Source of the DNA: Betaproteobacteria bacterium
Lineage (GTDB): Bacteria; Pseudomonadota; Gammaproteobacteria; Burkholderiales; Rhodocyclaceae
Assembly (NCBI GenBank): GCA_016234745.1
Contig: JACRAR010000063.1
Coordinates: 1-59,280 of the forward strand
Direction of reading: 5' to 3'
Length of the DNA: 59,280 nt
Part shown: in pieces, positions 15,626-24,937 of the stretch
How the letters are laid out: each line of letters starts with the position of its first letter
Position numbering within the stretch: position 1 is the first letter of the stretch
Program-made: the position numbers and the translations under genes
The notes under the pieces: generated by a model
Databases searched by the model: none
The model's input: only the letters and a program-made list of their open reading frames with translations
Told to the model about the DNA's origin: nothing

Positions 15626-17869
15626 TCAGGGCTTGTTCACCCAGAAGCCAACACCGGAACCAAGCGTCTTGTTCGATGCGTTGAAGTCGAGATAACCTTT
15701 CTCGGCAATGTAGTGGGTCAGAACAGGATCCCCCTGCGCCGCCAGGCTGGGCGCGTAGAAATACCATTTGGACCGCACGTTGTCCCAGGCCCAGATCGAA
15801 TTCAGGCTTTTCGCGCCGGTCGTCGATGTAGTCAAGTCGGAATTGATGCTGGCGGGAGTACTGGCGCCGCCAATGGCAAGCAGATGCCATCCGGAGGATA
15901 AATTCCGGAAGGATGCGGCCGTCACAGCGTCAGCAATCGGCAATTGCGCTGTGAAATCGGACTTGGCGTTCACCCAGAAACCTTCACCGGCGTTGATGGC
16001 CGTCAGAAACTCATAGCCCGATTTTTTCGCGTGGGCAAGACCGCCGTCACTCTGCGTTGGTGTGTAAAACGCCCAGTTGGGATAAGCGACGCCGGATGTG
16101 GTTCCGCTCGCGACCCATTTCCAGACCGAGGCGACCTTGGCCGGATCGCCGAAATTGCCGGCGACGCTCAACGGTGACTGAACACTGTTGCCGGCAAGAT
16201 TCCAGCCCGCAGTGAAACTGATATTGCTTGAACTCACTTCGGCAACTGCGGCGGCAACATCGAGCATGCCGGCACCGCAGGTGCCGGTGGTGCAGTAGCA
16301 CTCCAACTGTTCGCTGCCATCCGACACATGGCATGTCTGCACGGTCGCCGCGGCGCCGGTGGTCGGAAAAGCGCGTGCAGTTTTTTTCAGCAGCGTCACG
16401 ATCTGCTCCGCCGTCAGCGTCGGCCGCAGCGACAGCATCAGGGCGGCGGTACCCGCCACGAGCGGCGCCGAAAAGCTCGTACCGACGCTCGAATTGAAGC
16501 TGTCGGTGTAGGTGGAAGTCTCCGGCCCAGTCTTGCCTGTATTGCTTGCCCCGAGGATGGGATACAGGCAGGGCTCATTGTCGCCGGTATTGACACAATT
16601 GCCGCCGGGGGCGCTGATGGTGATTTCCGGTCCGAGATCGGAAAAACCGACCTTGGTCCCGATATGGCGCAGGCCTGCCACGGCAATCACGCCGGGGCAG
16701 TCAGCCGGAGAACTGACCGCCTGACCGGAACTGTTGCCGGCCGACGCCACGATCACCGGGGGATGCGCCAAGGTCGAGAGCGCCGCGAGCGCCTCGATGT
16801 AGTCCAAAGTGCAGACACCGCCGCCGCCCAGGCTCATGTTGAAGACATGCGCCGGATGCGGATTGTCCGGCACGCCCGGCACCGACAAGCCGGCAGACCA
16901 GAGCATTCCCGCAACAATATCGGAATCGTAGCCACCGCATTTGCCGAGCACCCGCACCGGCAGCAGCTTCACGTTCCAGGCCATTCCCGTCATGCCACTG
17001 GCGTTGTTGGAAGCAGCGCCGATCAGGCTGCTGGTCAGGGTACCGTGCCAGGAACTGTCCTGGACGACGCAGCCGTTAAAAGCGCCAGAATCGGTCGATT
17101 CGAACTCCGTGATCCAGTCACCCGGATCGGACGGATCGGCATCGCGCGCTCCGCCATCATTCGAGGTCGGGATATCGTCAATCATGTTGTAGCCGGGCAA
17201 CAGGCGACCGGCCAGATCCGGGTGTTCCGCGCGCACTCCGGAATCAATGACGGCAACCACGATGCTGGCGCTGCCTGTCGTCAGATCCCAGGCGCCGGTT
17301 GCGTTGATGCTCGATGTCACTTCCCCGCCGGGGGCGCGCAGATACCATTGACCGACCTCGGGACCGCCGGTGGTGCCGCTGATCTGGGGTCCCCTGGCAT
17401 ACAGAGGATCGTTGGGAACCAGGTGATGCGTGCGGCGCCGGTCGACAACGGCACGCTCGACATCGCTTTCCCTGTTGAGCCGCTCCGCCAGCGCCTTGCT
17501 GCTCATGTGTTCTGCGATAACCACCTGGGTATGCTGATTGAGCGCACGGCCGGTGCGCAGATTCATGCCCAGCCGCGCTCCCAGTGCGTTGGCGCGCGCT
17601 GCCAGTGCGCTGCGCGTCTCGCGCGCATCGGCACTCGCCGCAAACGCATGCTTGCGCGGCAGTGCGGCGTCCGGCTTGAACTTGACAATCACGCGCGCCA
17701 TGGCGTCGGACTCGAGCTGCCGCGGACTATGCACCGGATTGCGCTCGACCTGGCCGAAGGCCGTAGCCGTACTCAAGAGCATGGCGACGAGCGAGCAGAT
17801 GCCGATGCTGTACCAGCGCTGCGCCAGCATTCGGTTGGAGATTGTTCGGTACATCAGCGAAATAAGCAT
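15626..17869 (-). CDS. Secreted subtilisin-like serine protease (S8) with duplicated C-terminal module
   Basis: A 747-residue protein. Signal peptide around residues 22-40, an I9-type propeptide-like region (about 57-145), then a peptidase S8 domain with the complete triad: D209 (VVAVIDSGV), H275 (SSWHGTL) and S465 (GTSFSAPLVAG), with SAGNS as the oxyanion-hole region. Cysteines spaced through the catalytic domain suggest disulfides. Residues about 565-747 contain two copies of a module with the pattern W-x-L-x-(G/A)...(V/I)W-x-W...(W/K)-x-FY-x-P...GFWVN, probably a surface or substrate-binding domain seen in other exported betaproteobacterial proteins. Monocistronic on the minus strand; the substrate is not deducible. 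Confidence 0.88.
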   Translation of the reverse strand: MLISLMYRTISNRMLAQRWYSIGICSLVAMLLSTATAFGQVERNPVHSPRQLESDAMARVIVKFKPDAALPRKHAFAASADARETRSALAARANALGARLGMNLRTGRALNQHTQVVIAEHMSSKALAERLNRESDVERAVVDRRRTHHLVPNDPLYARGPQISGTTGGPEVGQWYLRAPGGEVTSSINATGAWDLTTGSASIVVAVIDSGVRAEHPDLAGRLLPGYNMIDDIPTSNDGGARDADPSDPGDWITEFESTDSGAFNGCVVQDSSWHGTLTSSLIGAASNNASGMTGMAWNVKLLPVRVLGKCGGYDSDIVAGMLWSAGLSVPGVPDNPHPAHVFNMSLGGGGVCTLDYIEALAALSTLAHPPVIVASAGNSSGQAVSSPADCPGVIAVAGLRHIGTKVGFSDLGPEITISAPGGNCVNTGDNEPCLYPILGASNTGKTGPETSTYTDSFNSSVGTSFSAPLVAGTAALMLSLRPTLTAEQIVTLLKKTARAFPTTGAAATVQTCHVSDGSEQLECYCTTGTCGAGMLDVAAAVAEVSSSNISFTAGWNLAGNSVQSPLSVAGNFGDPAKVASVWKWVASGTTSGVAYPNWAFYTPTQSDGGLAHAKKSGYEFLTAINAGEGFWVNAKSDFTAQLPIADAVTAASFRNLSSGWHLLAIGGASTPASINSDLTTSTTGAKSLNSIWAWDNVRSKWYFYAPSLAAQGDPVLTHYIAEKGYLDFNASNKTLGSGVGFWVNKP

Positions 17870-17937
17870 TCAGAAAACTGACCGTCACGGGCAAATCGTG
17901 ATGATAGTATGCCCGCATCGTTCCGGGCTAACCTGCA

Positions 17938-18822
17938 ATGTCACAAAATCTACGCGCCACGCTCGCGCTTGTCGTTCTGACCCTGATCTGGGGCTATAGC
18001 TGGGTCACCGCCAAGCTGGCACTGCAGTATGTGGCGCCATTCGCCTTTTCGGCGCAACGCGCCATGATCGGCGCAACGGCCCTGCTCGCAGCCCTGGTCA
18101 TCATGCGCCGTCCGTTGCGGCCGCGCCTGCCCTGGCTGGTCGCTCTCAATGGCATGCTGCAGACGACGCTGTTCCTGTGCTTGCAAAGCTGGTCCCTGGT
18201 CGAGGGTGGCGCCGGCAAGACATCGGTGCTCATCTTCACCGCCCCGATCTGGACCCTGTTTCTGGCCTGGCCGCTGCTCGGCGAACGGATTCGGGGCAGT
18301 CAGTGGCTGGCGGCGGCGACGACGCTGATCGGACTGGTCCTGATCATCGCCCCGTGGCAGCTTGAGGCCAGCCCGCTGGCGAAAATCCTGGGGGTCTTGA
18401 CGGCAATGACCTGGGCCGCCAGCACCATCATCGTCAAGCGCGTCAGCCGGCACGGACTGGACATGATGAACTTCAACGCCTGGCAGATGACCCTCGGTGC
18501 GGTGCTGCTGATTGCTGTCTCGGCCGGCGTACCCGAACCTGCGACACGCTGGTCCGGCGAGTATCTCGGCCTGCTGCTGTTCACTTCATTGATCAGCACC
18601 GGCCTCGGGTGGTTTCTCTGGTTTTATATCCTGGAAAGACTGCCGGCCTGGGAAGCGAGCCTGTCGGTGCTGGGGGTTCCCGTCGTCGCCACGATCGCCT
18701 CGCGCCTGCAACTGGGCGAAACCAGCTCGGGCATAGAACTCGCGGGAATGCTGCTGATCGGCACGGGATTGACGCTGCTCTCCGTATTCAACTGGCGGCA
18801 ACAGCGCCGCGCCGCGCCCTGA
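17938..18822 (+). CDS. EamA/DMT-family permease
   Basis: A 294-residue inner-membrane protein with ten predicted helices in two EamA halves. Typical features: IWGYSWVTAKLALQYVAPFAF near the start, WSLVEGGAGKTSVLIFTAPIWTLFLAWPLLGERI in the first half and LPAWEASLSVLGVPVVATIASRLQLGE in the second. Members export amino acids or other metabolites; the substrate here is unknown. Divergent from the protease gene with about 70 bp between. Confidence 0.87.
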   Translation: MSQNLRATLALVVLTLIWGYSWVTAKLALQYVAPFAFSAQRAMIGATALLAALVIMRRPLRPRLPWLVALNGMLQTTLFLCLQSWSLVEGGAGKTSVLIFTAPIWTLFLAWPLLGERIRGSQWLAAATTLIGLVLIIAPWQLEASPLAKILGVLTAMTWAASTIIVKRVSRHGLDMMNFNAWQMTLGAVLLIAVSAGVPEPATRWSGEYLGLLLFTSLISTGLGWFLWFYILERLPAWEASLSVLGVPVVATIASRLQLGETSSGIELAGMLLIGTGLTLLSVFNWRQQRRAAP

Positions 18823-18826
18823 GATC

Positions 18827-19537
18827 TCAGGCTCGCTGCGTTGCGCCCAGCCAGACGCACTTGCCCTTGCTCTCTTTGTCGATCTCTGCCAGCACGCGCT
18901 GGTGTTCGGCGAGTTCCTCCGCATTGGCGTGCAGCACCAGCAACGGCATTCTTTCCCTGTTCAGCTGCGACTGTGCCGCGGACGGCGGTGCGATATCGAG
19001 TTCCATGAGGAGGGTTTCCTGGCCGCGCGTCATGGCCAGATACACTTCGGCGAGCAATTCGGCATCCAGCAGGGCGCCGTGCAACTGACGCCCGGAATTG
19101 TCGATGGCATATTCGGCGCACAACGCATCGAGCGAGTTCTTGCGTCCCGGACGCATCTCGCGCGCCAGCAGCAAAGTGTCGATGACCTCGCCGCAAATCG
19201 AGCCGATCGAATCCAATCCGAGCAATTCCAGTTCGTTGTTGAGGAAACCGAGGTCGAAGGCGGCATTGTGGATGATCAGTTCCGCGCCGCGGATGAAGTC
19301 CTGAAACTCGGCGGCAATCTCGGAAAACTTGGGTTTGTCCTGCAGGAACTCGTTGGTCAGGCCATGCACGACCTGGGCACCGGCTTCGATCTGACGCTCC
19401 GGATTGAGATAGCGATGAAAGCGCCGCCCCGTGAGTTTGCGTCCGGCCAGCTCGACACAGCCAATTTCGATGACGCGATGGCCCAGCTTGTATTCCAGCC
19501 CCGTCGTTTCCGTATCCAGAACGATTTGTCGTATCAC
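18827..19537 (-). CDS. dnaQ: DNA polymerase III epsilon subunit (3'-5' proofreading exonuclease)
   Basis: A 236-residue DEDDh exonuclease that proofreads for the replicative polymerase. ExoI motif LDTETTGLEYKLGHRVIEIG (D8, E10), ExoII region IIHNAAFDLGFLNNEL, ExoIII-epsilon motif LHGALLDAELLAEVYL, and the C-terminal region that binds the alpha subunit. Located 4 bp after rnhA on the minus strand, the classical dnaQ-rnhA neighbourhood but here in tandem rather than divergent. Confidence 0.95.
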   Translation of the reverse strand: MIRQIVLDTETTGLEYKLGHRVIEIGCVELAGRKLTGRRFHRYLNPERQIEAGAQVVHGLTNEFLQDKPKFSEIAAEFQDFIRGAELIIHNAAFDLGFLNNELELLGLDSIGSICGEVIDTLLLAREMRPGRKNSLDALCAEYAIDNSGRQLHGALLDAELLAEVYLAMTRGQETLLMELDIAPPSAAQSQLNRERMPLLVLHANAEELAEHQRVLAEIDKESKGKCVWLGATQRA

Positions 19538-19541
19538 TAGG

Positions 19542-19994
19542 CTATCCCCTGTAATTGTCTACGCCGCGCTGCGCCAAGGCATCCGCCCGCTCGTTCTCGG
19601 CGTGGCCGGCATGCCCTCGGACCCACAGCCACTCGACGTGATGCCGTGCGGCTTCATGATCGAGGGCACGCCAGAGATCGGCATTCTTCACCGGCTGCTT
19701 GCCTGCGGTGAGCCAGTTGCGCTTTTTCCAGGCGTGGATCCATTCACTGATGCCCTTCTGCACATATTGCGAATCGGTATGCACCCGGGCCCGGACCGGA
19801 CGCTTGAGGGCTTTCAGCGCCTCGATCACGGCCATGAGTTCCATGCGGTTGTTGGTGGTCTCGGCGCCACCGCCGTACATTTCCTTTTCGCGCCCCTGGC
19901 TGCGCAGGATGGCGCCCCAGCCGCCGGGACCGGGATTGCCGCTGCAGGCGCCGTCGGTAAAGATGTCCACGACCTCTTCAGGCGTTTCTTTCAT
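19542..19994 (-). CDS. rnhA: Ribonuclease HI
   Basis: A 150-residue enzyme degrading RNA in RNA-DNA hybrids. Catalytic residues are all present: D14 in [17 protein letters not shown], the E in NNRMELMA, the D in HTDSQYV and the D in ENERADALA; the basic protrusion [20 protein letters not shown] is typical. The start overlaps the end of the upstream methyltransferase gene by 17 bp, implying an operon methyltransferase-rnhA-dnaQ. Confidence 0.95.
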   Translation of the reverse strand: MKETPEEVVDIFTDGACSGNPGPGGWGAILRSQGREKEMYGGGAETTNNRMELMAVIEALKALKRPVRARVHTDSQYVQKGISEWIHAWKKRNWLTAGKQPVKNADLWRALDHEAARHHVEWLWVRGHAGHAENERADALAQRGVDNYRG

Positions 19995-20730
19995 TGTTGT
20001 TCGTCCTGGAAGTATTTTGCGTCACCGTCGCAAGAGATTTGGCGCGCGCCTTGAGTTCGTGCCGCACCGGGATGATCAGGCGCATGCCATGCACGCGCTT
20101 GATGGCCTGGATGATGTAGGTCGCCCCTGCATAGGGCCACCAGCGATTGCCCGCCAGTTCCATGAAGCGCCAGCGCTGCAGACCCTGGCTCGCCGGCGGG
20201 GCATAGCAGCCGAAGCTGCCGGTGTGCGTTTCGAAACCGAGCAGTGCAAACCAGTCCTTCAGGCGCATGACACTCAAATATTGGCCGCTCCAGGGAATAT
20301 CGCCCGGGGCTCTGGGCAGCGATTTTCTGCGGGAAAATTTGCGGCGGATGCCCCACAGGCTAAAAGGATTGAAACCGGTCACGACGACTTGACCTTCCGG
20401 CACCAGCACGCGTTCCACTTCGCGCAGAATCTGGTGCGGTGTCGCGGCAAATTCCAGGACGTGCGGCAAAACCACCAGGTCGACGCTGGCATTGGCGAAC
20501 GGCAGGAAATGCGGTTTGGCGATCAGTCCGGCGCGCGCGGAAGACTTGTCGTCGCAATGAAAGCGGAAAGGCATGCGATTGGCGCGCAGGAAGTCATGCT
20601 GGGTCAGCCCGAGTTGCACCGCCTTGAAGCCGAAGATATCGGCGACCAGCAGATCGTACTGGGACTGCTCCCACTCAAGGACGTATTGTCCTTGTGGTGT
20701 TTCGAGCCATTCGTCAAAACCGTTAGACAT
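19978..20730 (-). CDS. Class I SAM-dependent methyltransferase (YafS-like)
   Basis: A 250-residue protein of the Methyltransf_11 type encoded between gloB and rnhA, as in many beta- and gammaproteobacteria. Visible elements: [19 protein letters not shown] at the N-terminus, [47 protein letters not shown] (motifs IV-VI) and FSLWGIRR. The glycine-rich SAM motif I is weak or replaced by [13 protein letters not shown], as usual in this subfamily. Substrate unknown. Divergent from gloB with only 28 bp between starts. Confidence 0.82.
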   Translation of the reverse strand: MSNGFDEWLETPQGQYVLEWEQSQYDLLVADIFGFKAVQLGLTQHDFLRANRMPFRFHCDDKSSARAGLIAKPHFLPFANASVDLVVLPHVLEFAATPHQILREVERVLVPEGQVVVTGFNPFSLWGIRRKFSRRKSLPRAPGDIPWSGQYLSVMRLKDWFALLGFETHTGSFGCYAPPASQGLQRWRFMELAGNRWWPYAGATYIIQAIKRVHGMRLIIPVRHELKARAKSLATVTQNTSRTNNNERNA

Positions 20731-20758
20731 TGTCTGCCGCCGGGTAAAATAGGCCGCT

Positions 20759-21556
20759 ATGAATGCAGCTGCCGAATATCAAATCGTTCCTGTTTGCGCT
20801 TTCAGCGACAATTACATCTGGATTCTGCGCCACGGCGACCAGGCCGCGGTGATCGATCCGGGCGATGCCGCGCCGGTGTTGGCTTATCTCGAGCAGGAGC
20901 AGCTCGATCTTTGCGCCATCCTGGTCACCCATCACCACGGCGATCACATCGGCGGCGTCGAGTCGCTGCTGCAGCGCTACCATGTCCCCGTCATCGGGCC
21001 GAAAGGCGAACCGATCGATGCGGTGAGCGATCAACTGGTCGACGCCGACACCTTCGTACTGCCGCAAATTGCCGCCGGTTTCGAGGTGATCGCAGTACCC
21101 GGTCATACGCGTGCGCACATTGCCTATTATGACAGCAACCACTCCGGCTGTGGCGCCCTGTTCTGCGGCGACGCCCTCTTCTCCTGCGGTTGCGGCCGTG
21201 TTTTCGAAGGTACGCCAAGCCAGATGCGACATTCGCTGGCGCGCCTCGCGGCGCTGCCCGGAGCAACGCGCATCTATTGCGCTCATGAATATACTCAGGC
21301 CAATGTCCGCTTTGCCCTGGCGGTCGAACCGGCAAATTCCGCCCTGCAGGCGCGCGCCGAAGAAGTGGCGCAACTGCGCGCAGCACAGCAACCTACCCTC
21401 CCTGCGACGATCGCCCAGGAACTCGCGGTGAATCCTTTCCTGCGCTGGGATGCGCCGGATGTCATCGCCGCCGCGCAGCGCTACCGCGGCACCCCTGTCA
21501 CGCAAGCAGACGACGTGTTCGCCGCGATCCGCGAGTGGAAAAACAATTTCAAATGA
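20759..21556 (+). CDS. gloB: Hydroxyacylglutathione hydrolase (glyoxalase II)
   Basis: A 265-residue metallo-beta-lactamase-fold enzyme that hydrolyses S-lactoylglutathione to D-lactate and glutathione, the second step of methylglyoxal detoxification. Metal motif THHHGDHIGG (57-66), further ligands in VPGHTRAHIAY, FCGDALFSCGCGRVFEG and YCAHEYTQANVRFA, and the C-terminal HAGH domain ending NPFLRWDAPDV. Its stop overlaps the mltD start (ATGA). Confidence 0.94.
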   Translation: MNAAAEYQIVPVCAFSDNYIWILRHGDQAAVIDPGDAAPVLAYLEQEQLDLCAILVTHHHGDHIGGVESLLQRYHVPVIGPKGEPIDAVSDQLVDADTFVLPQIAAGFEVIAVPGHTRAHIAYYDSNHSGCGALFCGDALFSCGCGRVFEGTPSQMRHSLARLAALPGATRIYCAHEYTQANVRFALAVEPANSALQARAEEVAQLRAAQQPTLPATIAQELAVNPFLRWDAPDVIAAAQRYRGTPVTQADDVFAAIREWKNNFK

Positions 21557-22971
21557 GACCAGCCCAGACCACTGCGCTTTCGCCATTGATGTTCCGTAGC
21601 CTGTTCCTCTGTCTCTGCACCTGCCTGTCGCTGACGGCTGCCGCCGAAGTGTTGACGGAATCGCAGTTGAACTGGACCACGCCGCCCGGCGGGATCGAGT
21701 CCTCGCTGCATCTCGCACCCTCGTCAGGGCTGGCCAAGGAACTGCCCCTGACGATCCAGGATGAAGCTCCGCCGCTGCCCACCATCGACCTGACCACCGA
21801 ACCGGACGATCTGTGGCAGCGCGTGCGCAACGGCTTCTCCATGCCCAACCTCGCCAGCCCCCTGGTTGCCGACCGCCAAGCCTGGTATCTGAACCGCCCG
21901 GAAATGCTCAAGCAGGTGCTGGACCGCAGCCGGCGCTACCTCTACTACATCGTCGGCGAACTGGAAAAGCGCGGCATGCCGACCGAACTCGCACTGCTGC
22001 CGATCGTCGAAAGCTCATACAACCCGATGGCCTATTCGCGTGCGCGTGCTTCGGGCATCTGGCAATTCATACCCTCGACCGGCAGGAGCTACCGCCTCGA
22101 ACAAAACTGGTGGCTCGACCAGCGCCGCGACGTCATCGCTTCCACCGGCGCCGCGCTGGACTACCTGCAGACCATCTACGAGATGCACGGCGACTGGCAC
22201 CTGGCCCTGGCTTCCTACAACTGGGGCGAGCATGCCGTGGCACGCGCCGTGGCGAAGAACCAGGCGCGGAATTTGCCGACCGACTATGCGAATCTGACCA
22301 TGCCCGTCGAAACGCGCTACTACGTGCCGAAACTGCAAGCCCTGAAAAACATCATCGCCCAGCCAAAGTTATTTGGCATCAGCATCAACCCGATTCCCAA
22401 CCGGCCCTATTTCGACATGGTCGGCAAACCGGCCAACATGGATTTGTCGATAGCCGCCAAGCTCGCGGAAATGCCCCTGGACGAATTCATTGCGCTCAAC
22501 CCGGCCTATAACCGCCCGGTCATGCCTGCCGGCAAGGACAGCCCGCTGGTGCTGCCGACCGGCAAGGTGCAAACCTTCCTCGCCAATCTGCAGCACCACG
22601 AGAACCAGGAAAAACCGCTCTCCAACTGGCACACCTACCGGCTCAAGAAGGGTGAAAAGATCGAGACGGTAGCGGCACGCCACCGCCTGTCCGCAGCCTA
22701 TCTCAAGCAGATCAATGGCATTACCCGCCGCACCCGCCTGCCTGCGGGCACCACTCTGCTGGTTCCACGCAAGGATGGCCAAGCCAGCGCCAACCTGCAG
22801 GAGGTCAATCTGCCTCCGAATGAACCCGAGTTGCCCAAGACAAAGCCCCAGAAATCCGCCGGCAAAGCGACGGGCAAGGGCAGCAAGAAGACCGTTGCCA
22901 AAAGCGGCAAGCCAAAGCCACCGGTGAAAAGCACGAGGACCGCCAAGAAGAAGCCCGCCAAGAAACGTTGA
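21553..22971 (+). CDS. mltD: Membrane-bound lytic murein transglycosylase D with LysM
   Basis: A 472-residue exported protein. Signal peptide (MFRSLFLCLCTCLSLTAAAE), then an SLT domain with catalytic glutamate in LLPIVESSYNPMAYSRARASGIWQFIPSTGR and the LALASYNWGEHAV motif, followed by one clear LysM domain (YRLKKGEKIETVAARHRLSA...INGITRRTRLPAGTTLLVP) and a Lys/Ala-rich, low-complexity basic tail. It cleaves peptidoglycan producing 1,6-anhydro ends. ATG 21553 overlaps the gloB stop, so an earlier in-frame ATG (21535) is less likely. Confidence 0.9.
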   Translation: MRPAQTTALSPLMFRSLFLCLCTCLSLTAAAEVLTESQLNWTTPPGGIESSLHLAPSSGLAKELPLTIQDEAPPLPTIDLTTEPDDLWQRVRNGFSMPNLASPLVADRQAWYLNRPEMLKQVLDRSRRYLYYIVGELEKRGMPTELALLPIVESSYNPMAYSRARASGIWQFIPSTGRSYRLEQNWWLDQRRDVIASTGAALDYLQTIYEMHGDWHLALASYNWGEHAVARAVAKNQARNLPTDYANLTMPVETRYYVPKLQALKNIIAQPKLFGISINPIPNRPYFDMVGKPANMDLSIAAKLAEMPLDEFIALNPAYNRPVMPAGKDSPLVLPTGKVQTFLANLQHHENQEKPLSNWHTYRLKKGEKIETVAARHRLSAAYLKQINGITRRTRLPAGTTLLVPRKDGQASANLQEVNLPPNEPELPKTKPQKSAGKATGKGSKKTVAKSGKPKPPVKSTRTAKKKPAKKR

Positions 22972-23050
22972 TGCCCGACAAGCAGGTCCAGATCACCAGT
23001 GACAACGCCAAGGGCGCGGCGCGCGCCGGCATGGACATCGGCAAAAGCGA

Positions 23051-23923
23051 TTATCTCGGCGGCTGGGGCGTATCCTGCCGACTGCCCCCGGCCAACCTTT
23101 CGAGCGCGAACATCCTGCTGTATTTGCGATCCAGCCAGGCGACGGGCCACCAGCGCTTGAGTGCCGGCATGCGGAAGCTGTTGGGACCGATGCGCAGGAT
23201 GGCCGGAGGATGATCCTGCAAGGCCGCGGCGGCCACCATTTGCGCCATCACCTCGGCCGACATGCCGCCTTTCTGCGAAGCCCCCGCGCGTGCACGAATC
23301 CGCTTGGCCAGAACGCCGTAAATCGAGTCGGCCGGCAAGGCGACGTTGGCCATGCTGTTGGAGCCGAAGCGCGAAAGAATCGAGCCGGGCTGCACCGTCA
23401 GGACATGAATACCAAAGGGCGCCAGTTCCATGCGCATGGCATCGGAGAGAATATGCAAAGCGGCCTTGCTGGCGCTGTAGCCTCCGGAGAAAGGCGTGGG
23501 CGTGATGCCGGCCACGCTGCCGATGTTCACCACGCAAGCACGCCGTTGCGGCAGCATCAGCGGCAAGGCCGCGCGCAGCACCTGTACCGGCCCCACCACA
23601 TTGGTATCCAGCTGGCGCCGCAAGTCCTCCGCGGACAAGTCGGCAACGGCACCGAACAGGCCAAACCCGGCGTTGTTGACGAGCACATCCAGGCGCCCCT
23701 GCTCGGCCTTGATCCTGGCCATCGCCGCGACAATGCTTTGCGCATCGGTGACATCGAGCGACAAGCCGCGCACGCCCAGCACAGTGAGTGCGCTCAGCGC
23801 GGTGGAGGTCCTGGCGCTGGCATAGACGATATGCCCGAGCCGGTGAAACTCCTCGGCAAGCGCGGCGCCGATGCCGCTCGAACAACCGGTAATCAATACG
23901 ATCTTCTGCTGCATCATGGACAC
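23051..23923 (-). CDS. Short-chain dehydrogenase/reductase (SDR)
   Basis: About 288-290 residues; the first start is GTG with ATGs at residues 3 and 4. Cofactor motif TGCSSGIGAALAEEF, the structural motif NNAGFG, and the catalytic set S (INIGSVAG-like VVNIGSVAGITP), YSASKAAL (Y and K), typical of classical SDRs. SDRs of this type act on steroids or other alcohols/ketones with NAD(P). The C-terminal region (RIGPNSFRMPALKRWWPVAWLDRK) fits the 17-beta-hydroxysteroid dehydrogenase-like subgroup. Convergent with mltD. Confidence 0.87.
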   Translation of the reverse strand: MSMMQQKIVLITGCSSGIGAALAEEFHRLGHIVYASARTSTALSALTVLGVRGLSLDVTDAQSIVAAMARIKAEQGRLDVLVNNAGFGLFGAVADLSAEDLRRQLDTNVVGPVQVLRAALPLMLPQRRACVVNIGSVAGITPTPFSGGYSASKAALHILSDAMRMELAPFGIHVLTVQPGSILSRFGSNSMANVALPADSIYGVLAKRIRARAGASQKGGMSAEVMAQMVAAAALQDHPPAILRIGPNSFRMPALKRWWPVAWLDRKYSRMFALERLAGGSRQDTPQPPR

Positions 23924-24038
23924 GCACCCGCTCGGATATTGGATAATCGGACTCTATCACCCCAAACCCAACTTCGGGCACTCGCATGACCTGTCCGCAT
24001 CCGATTCCGCTCCCTTTTGATCCCATGCCGGCGCCATT

Positions 24039-24911
24039 ATGCTGAGCTACCGCCATGCCTTTCATGCCGGCAACCATGCCGACGTGCTGAAGCATTTCAT
24101 TTTGGTCCAGCTGATCCGTCATCTGCAGCAAAAGGACAATCCCTTCTGGTACATCGACAGTCATGCCGGTGCCGGCCTCTACGCCCTGGACACGGGCTAC
24201 GCGGCGAAGCTCGCCGAGCATGTGGATGGCATCGACCGGCTCTGGTCGCACAGCGACCTGCCGGCGCCGCTGGCGGAATACGTCGGCCTGGTCCGCACAC
24301 TCAATCCGGACGGCAAGCTGCGCAACTATCCCGGCTCCCCCTGGATCGCCAACCAATTGCTGCGCGACCAGGATCGCCTGAGCCTGTTCGAGTTGCACAG
24401 CCGCGACAGCCAGTTGCTGCAGGAGAATTTCCGTGCCGCCGGACGACGCGTCACGGTCCACGCCAGTGACGGCTTTGCCGGACTCAAGGCACTGCTGCCG
24501 CCGCCGCCACGCCGTGCGCTGGTGCTGATCGATCCCGCCTACGAGGACAAGCAGGATTACCGTCGCGTGCCCCAGACCCTGGCTGAGGGTCTCAAGCGCT
24601 TCGCCACCGGCATCTACGCCATCTGGTATCCGCAGCTGCCCGAGAAACACGGACGCACGACCGTGCAACGCAATGAATCAAAACAGTTGCCGGAAAAACT
24701 CAAGACGCTCGCAGTCAAGAACTGGCTGCATGTCAGGCTGACCGTAGGCACTCCCGCCGCCGATGCATTCGGCATGTATGGCAGCGGCATGTTCATCATC
24801 AACCCGCCCTGGACACTGGCGGAAACGCTGCAGCAAGTCATGCCTTATCTGGTACAGGCGCTGGGTCAGGATGCCGGTGCCGGATTTGTCGTCGAGCAAG
24901 CCGTCGATTAG
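24039..24911 (+). CDS. rlmJ: 23S rRNA (adenine(2030)-N6)-methyltransferase
   Basis: A 290-residue RlmJ/ComJ-type methyltransferase. Hallmarks: LSYRHAFHAGNHADVLKH at the start, YIDSHAGAGLYAL (SAM motif I), SPWIANQLLRDQDRLSLFELH, the catalytic DPAYEDKQDY (DPPY-type motif) and GSGMFIINPPWTL. Methylates A2030 of 23S rRNA. Monocistronic, convergent with the ada-like gene. Confidence 0.94.
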   Translation: MLSYRHAFHAGNHADVLKHFILVQLIRHLQQKDNPFWYIDSHAGAGLYALDTGYAAKLAEHVDGIDRLWSHSDLPAPLAEYVGLVRTLNPDGKLRNYPGSPWIANQLLRDQDRLSLFELHSRDSQLLQENFRAAGRRVTVHASDGFAGLKALLPPPPRRALVLIDPAYEDKQDYRRVPQTLAEGLKRFATGIYAIWYPQLPEKHGRTTVQRNESKQLPEKLKTLAVKNWLHVRLTVGTPAADAFGMYGSGMFIINPPWTLAETLQQVMPYLVQALGQDAGAGFVVEQAVD

Positions 24912-24937
24912 ATCAAGGGAAAACAGGCACCAGGCGG

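Noticed and set aside
16328-17881. 517-codon frame antisense to the subtilase gene
   Set aside because: It mirrors the GC-rich protease gene, whose catalytic triad and signal peptide are clear; the antisense protein has no recognisable feature.
22698-24668. Long minus-strand frame through mltD, the SDR gene and rlmJ
   Set aside because: It is antisense to mltD and rlmJ and out of frame with the SDR gene, all of which have full motif sets; GC-rich DNA yields such long shadows.
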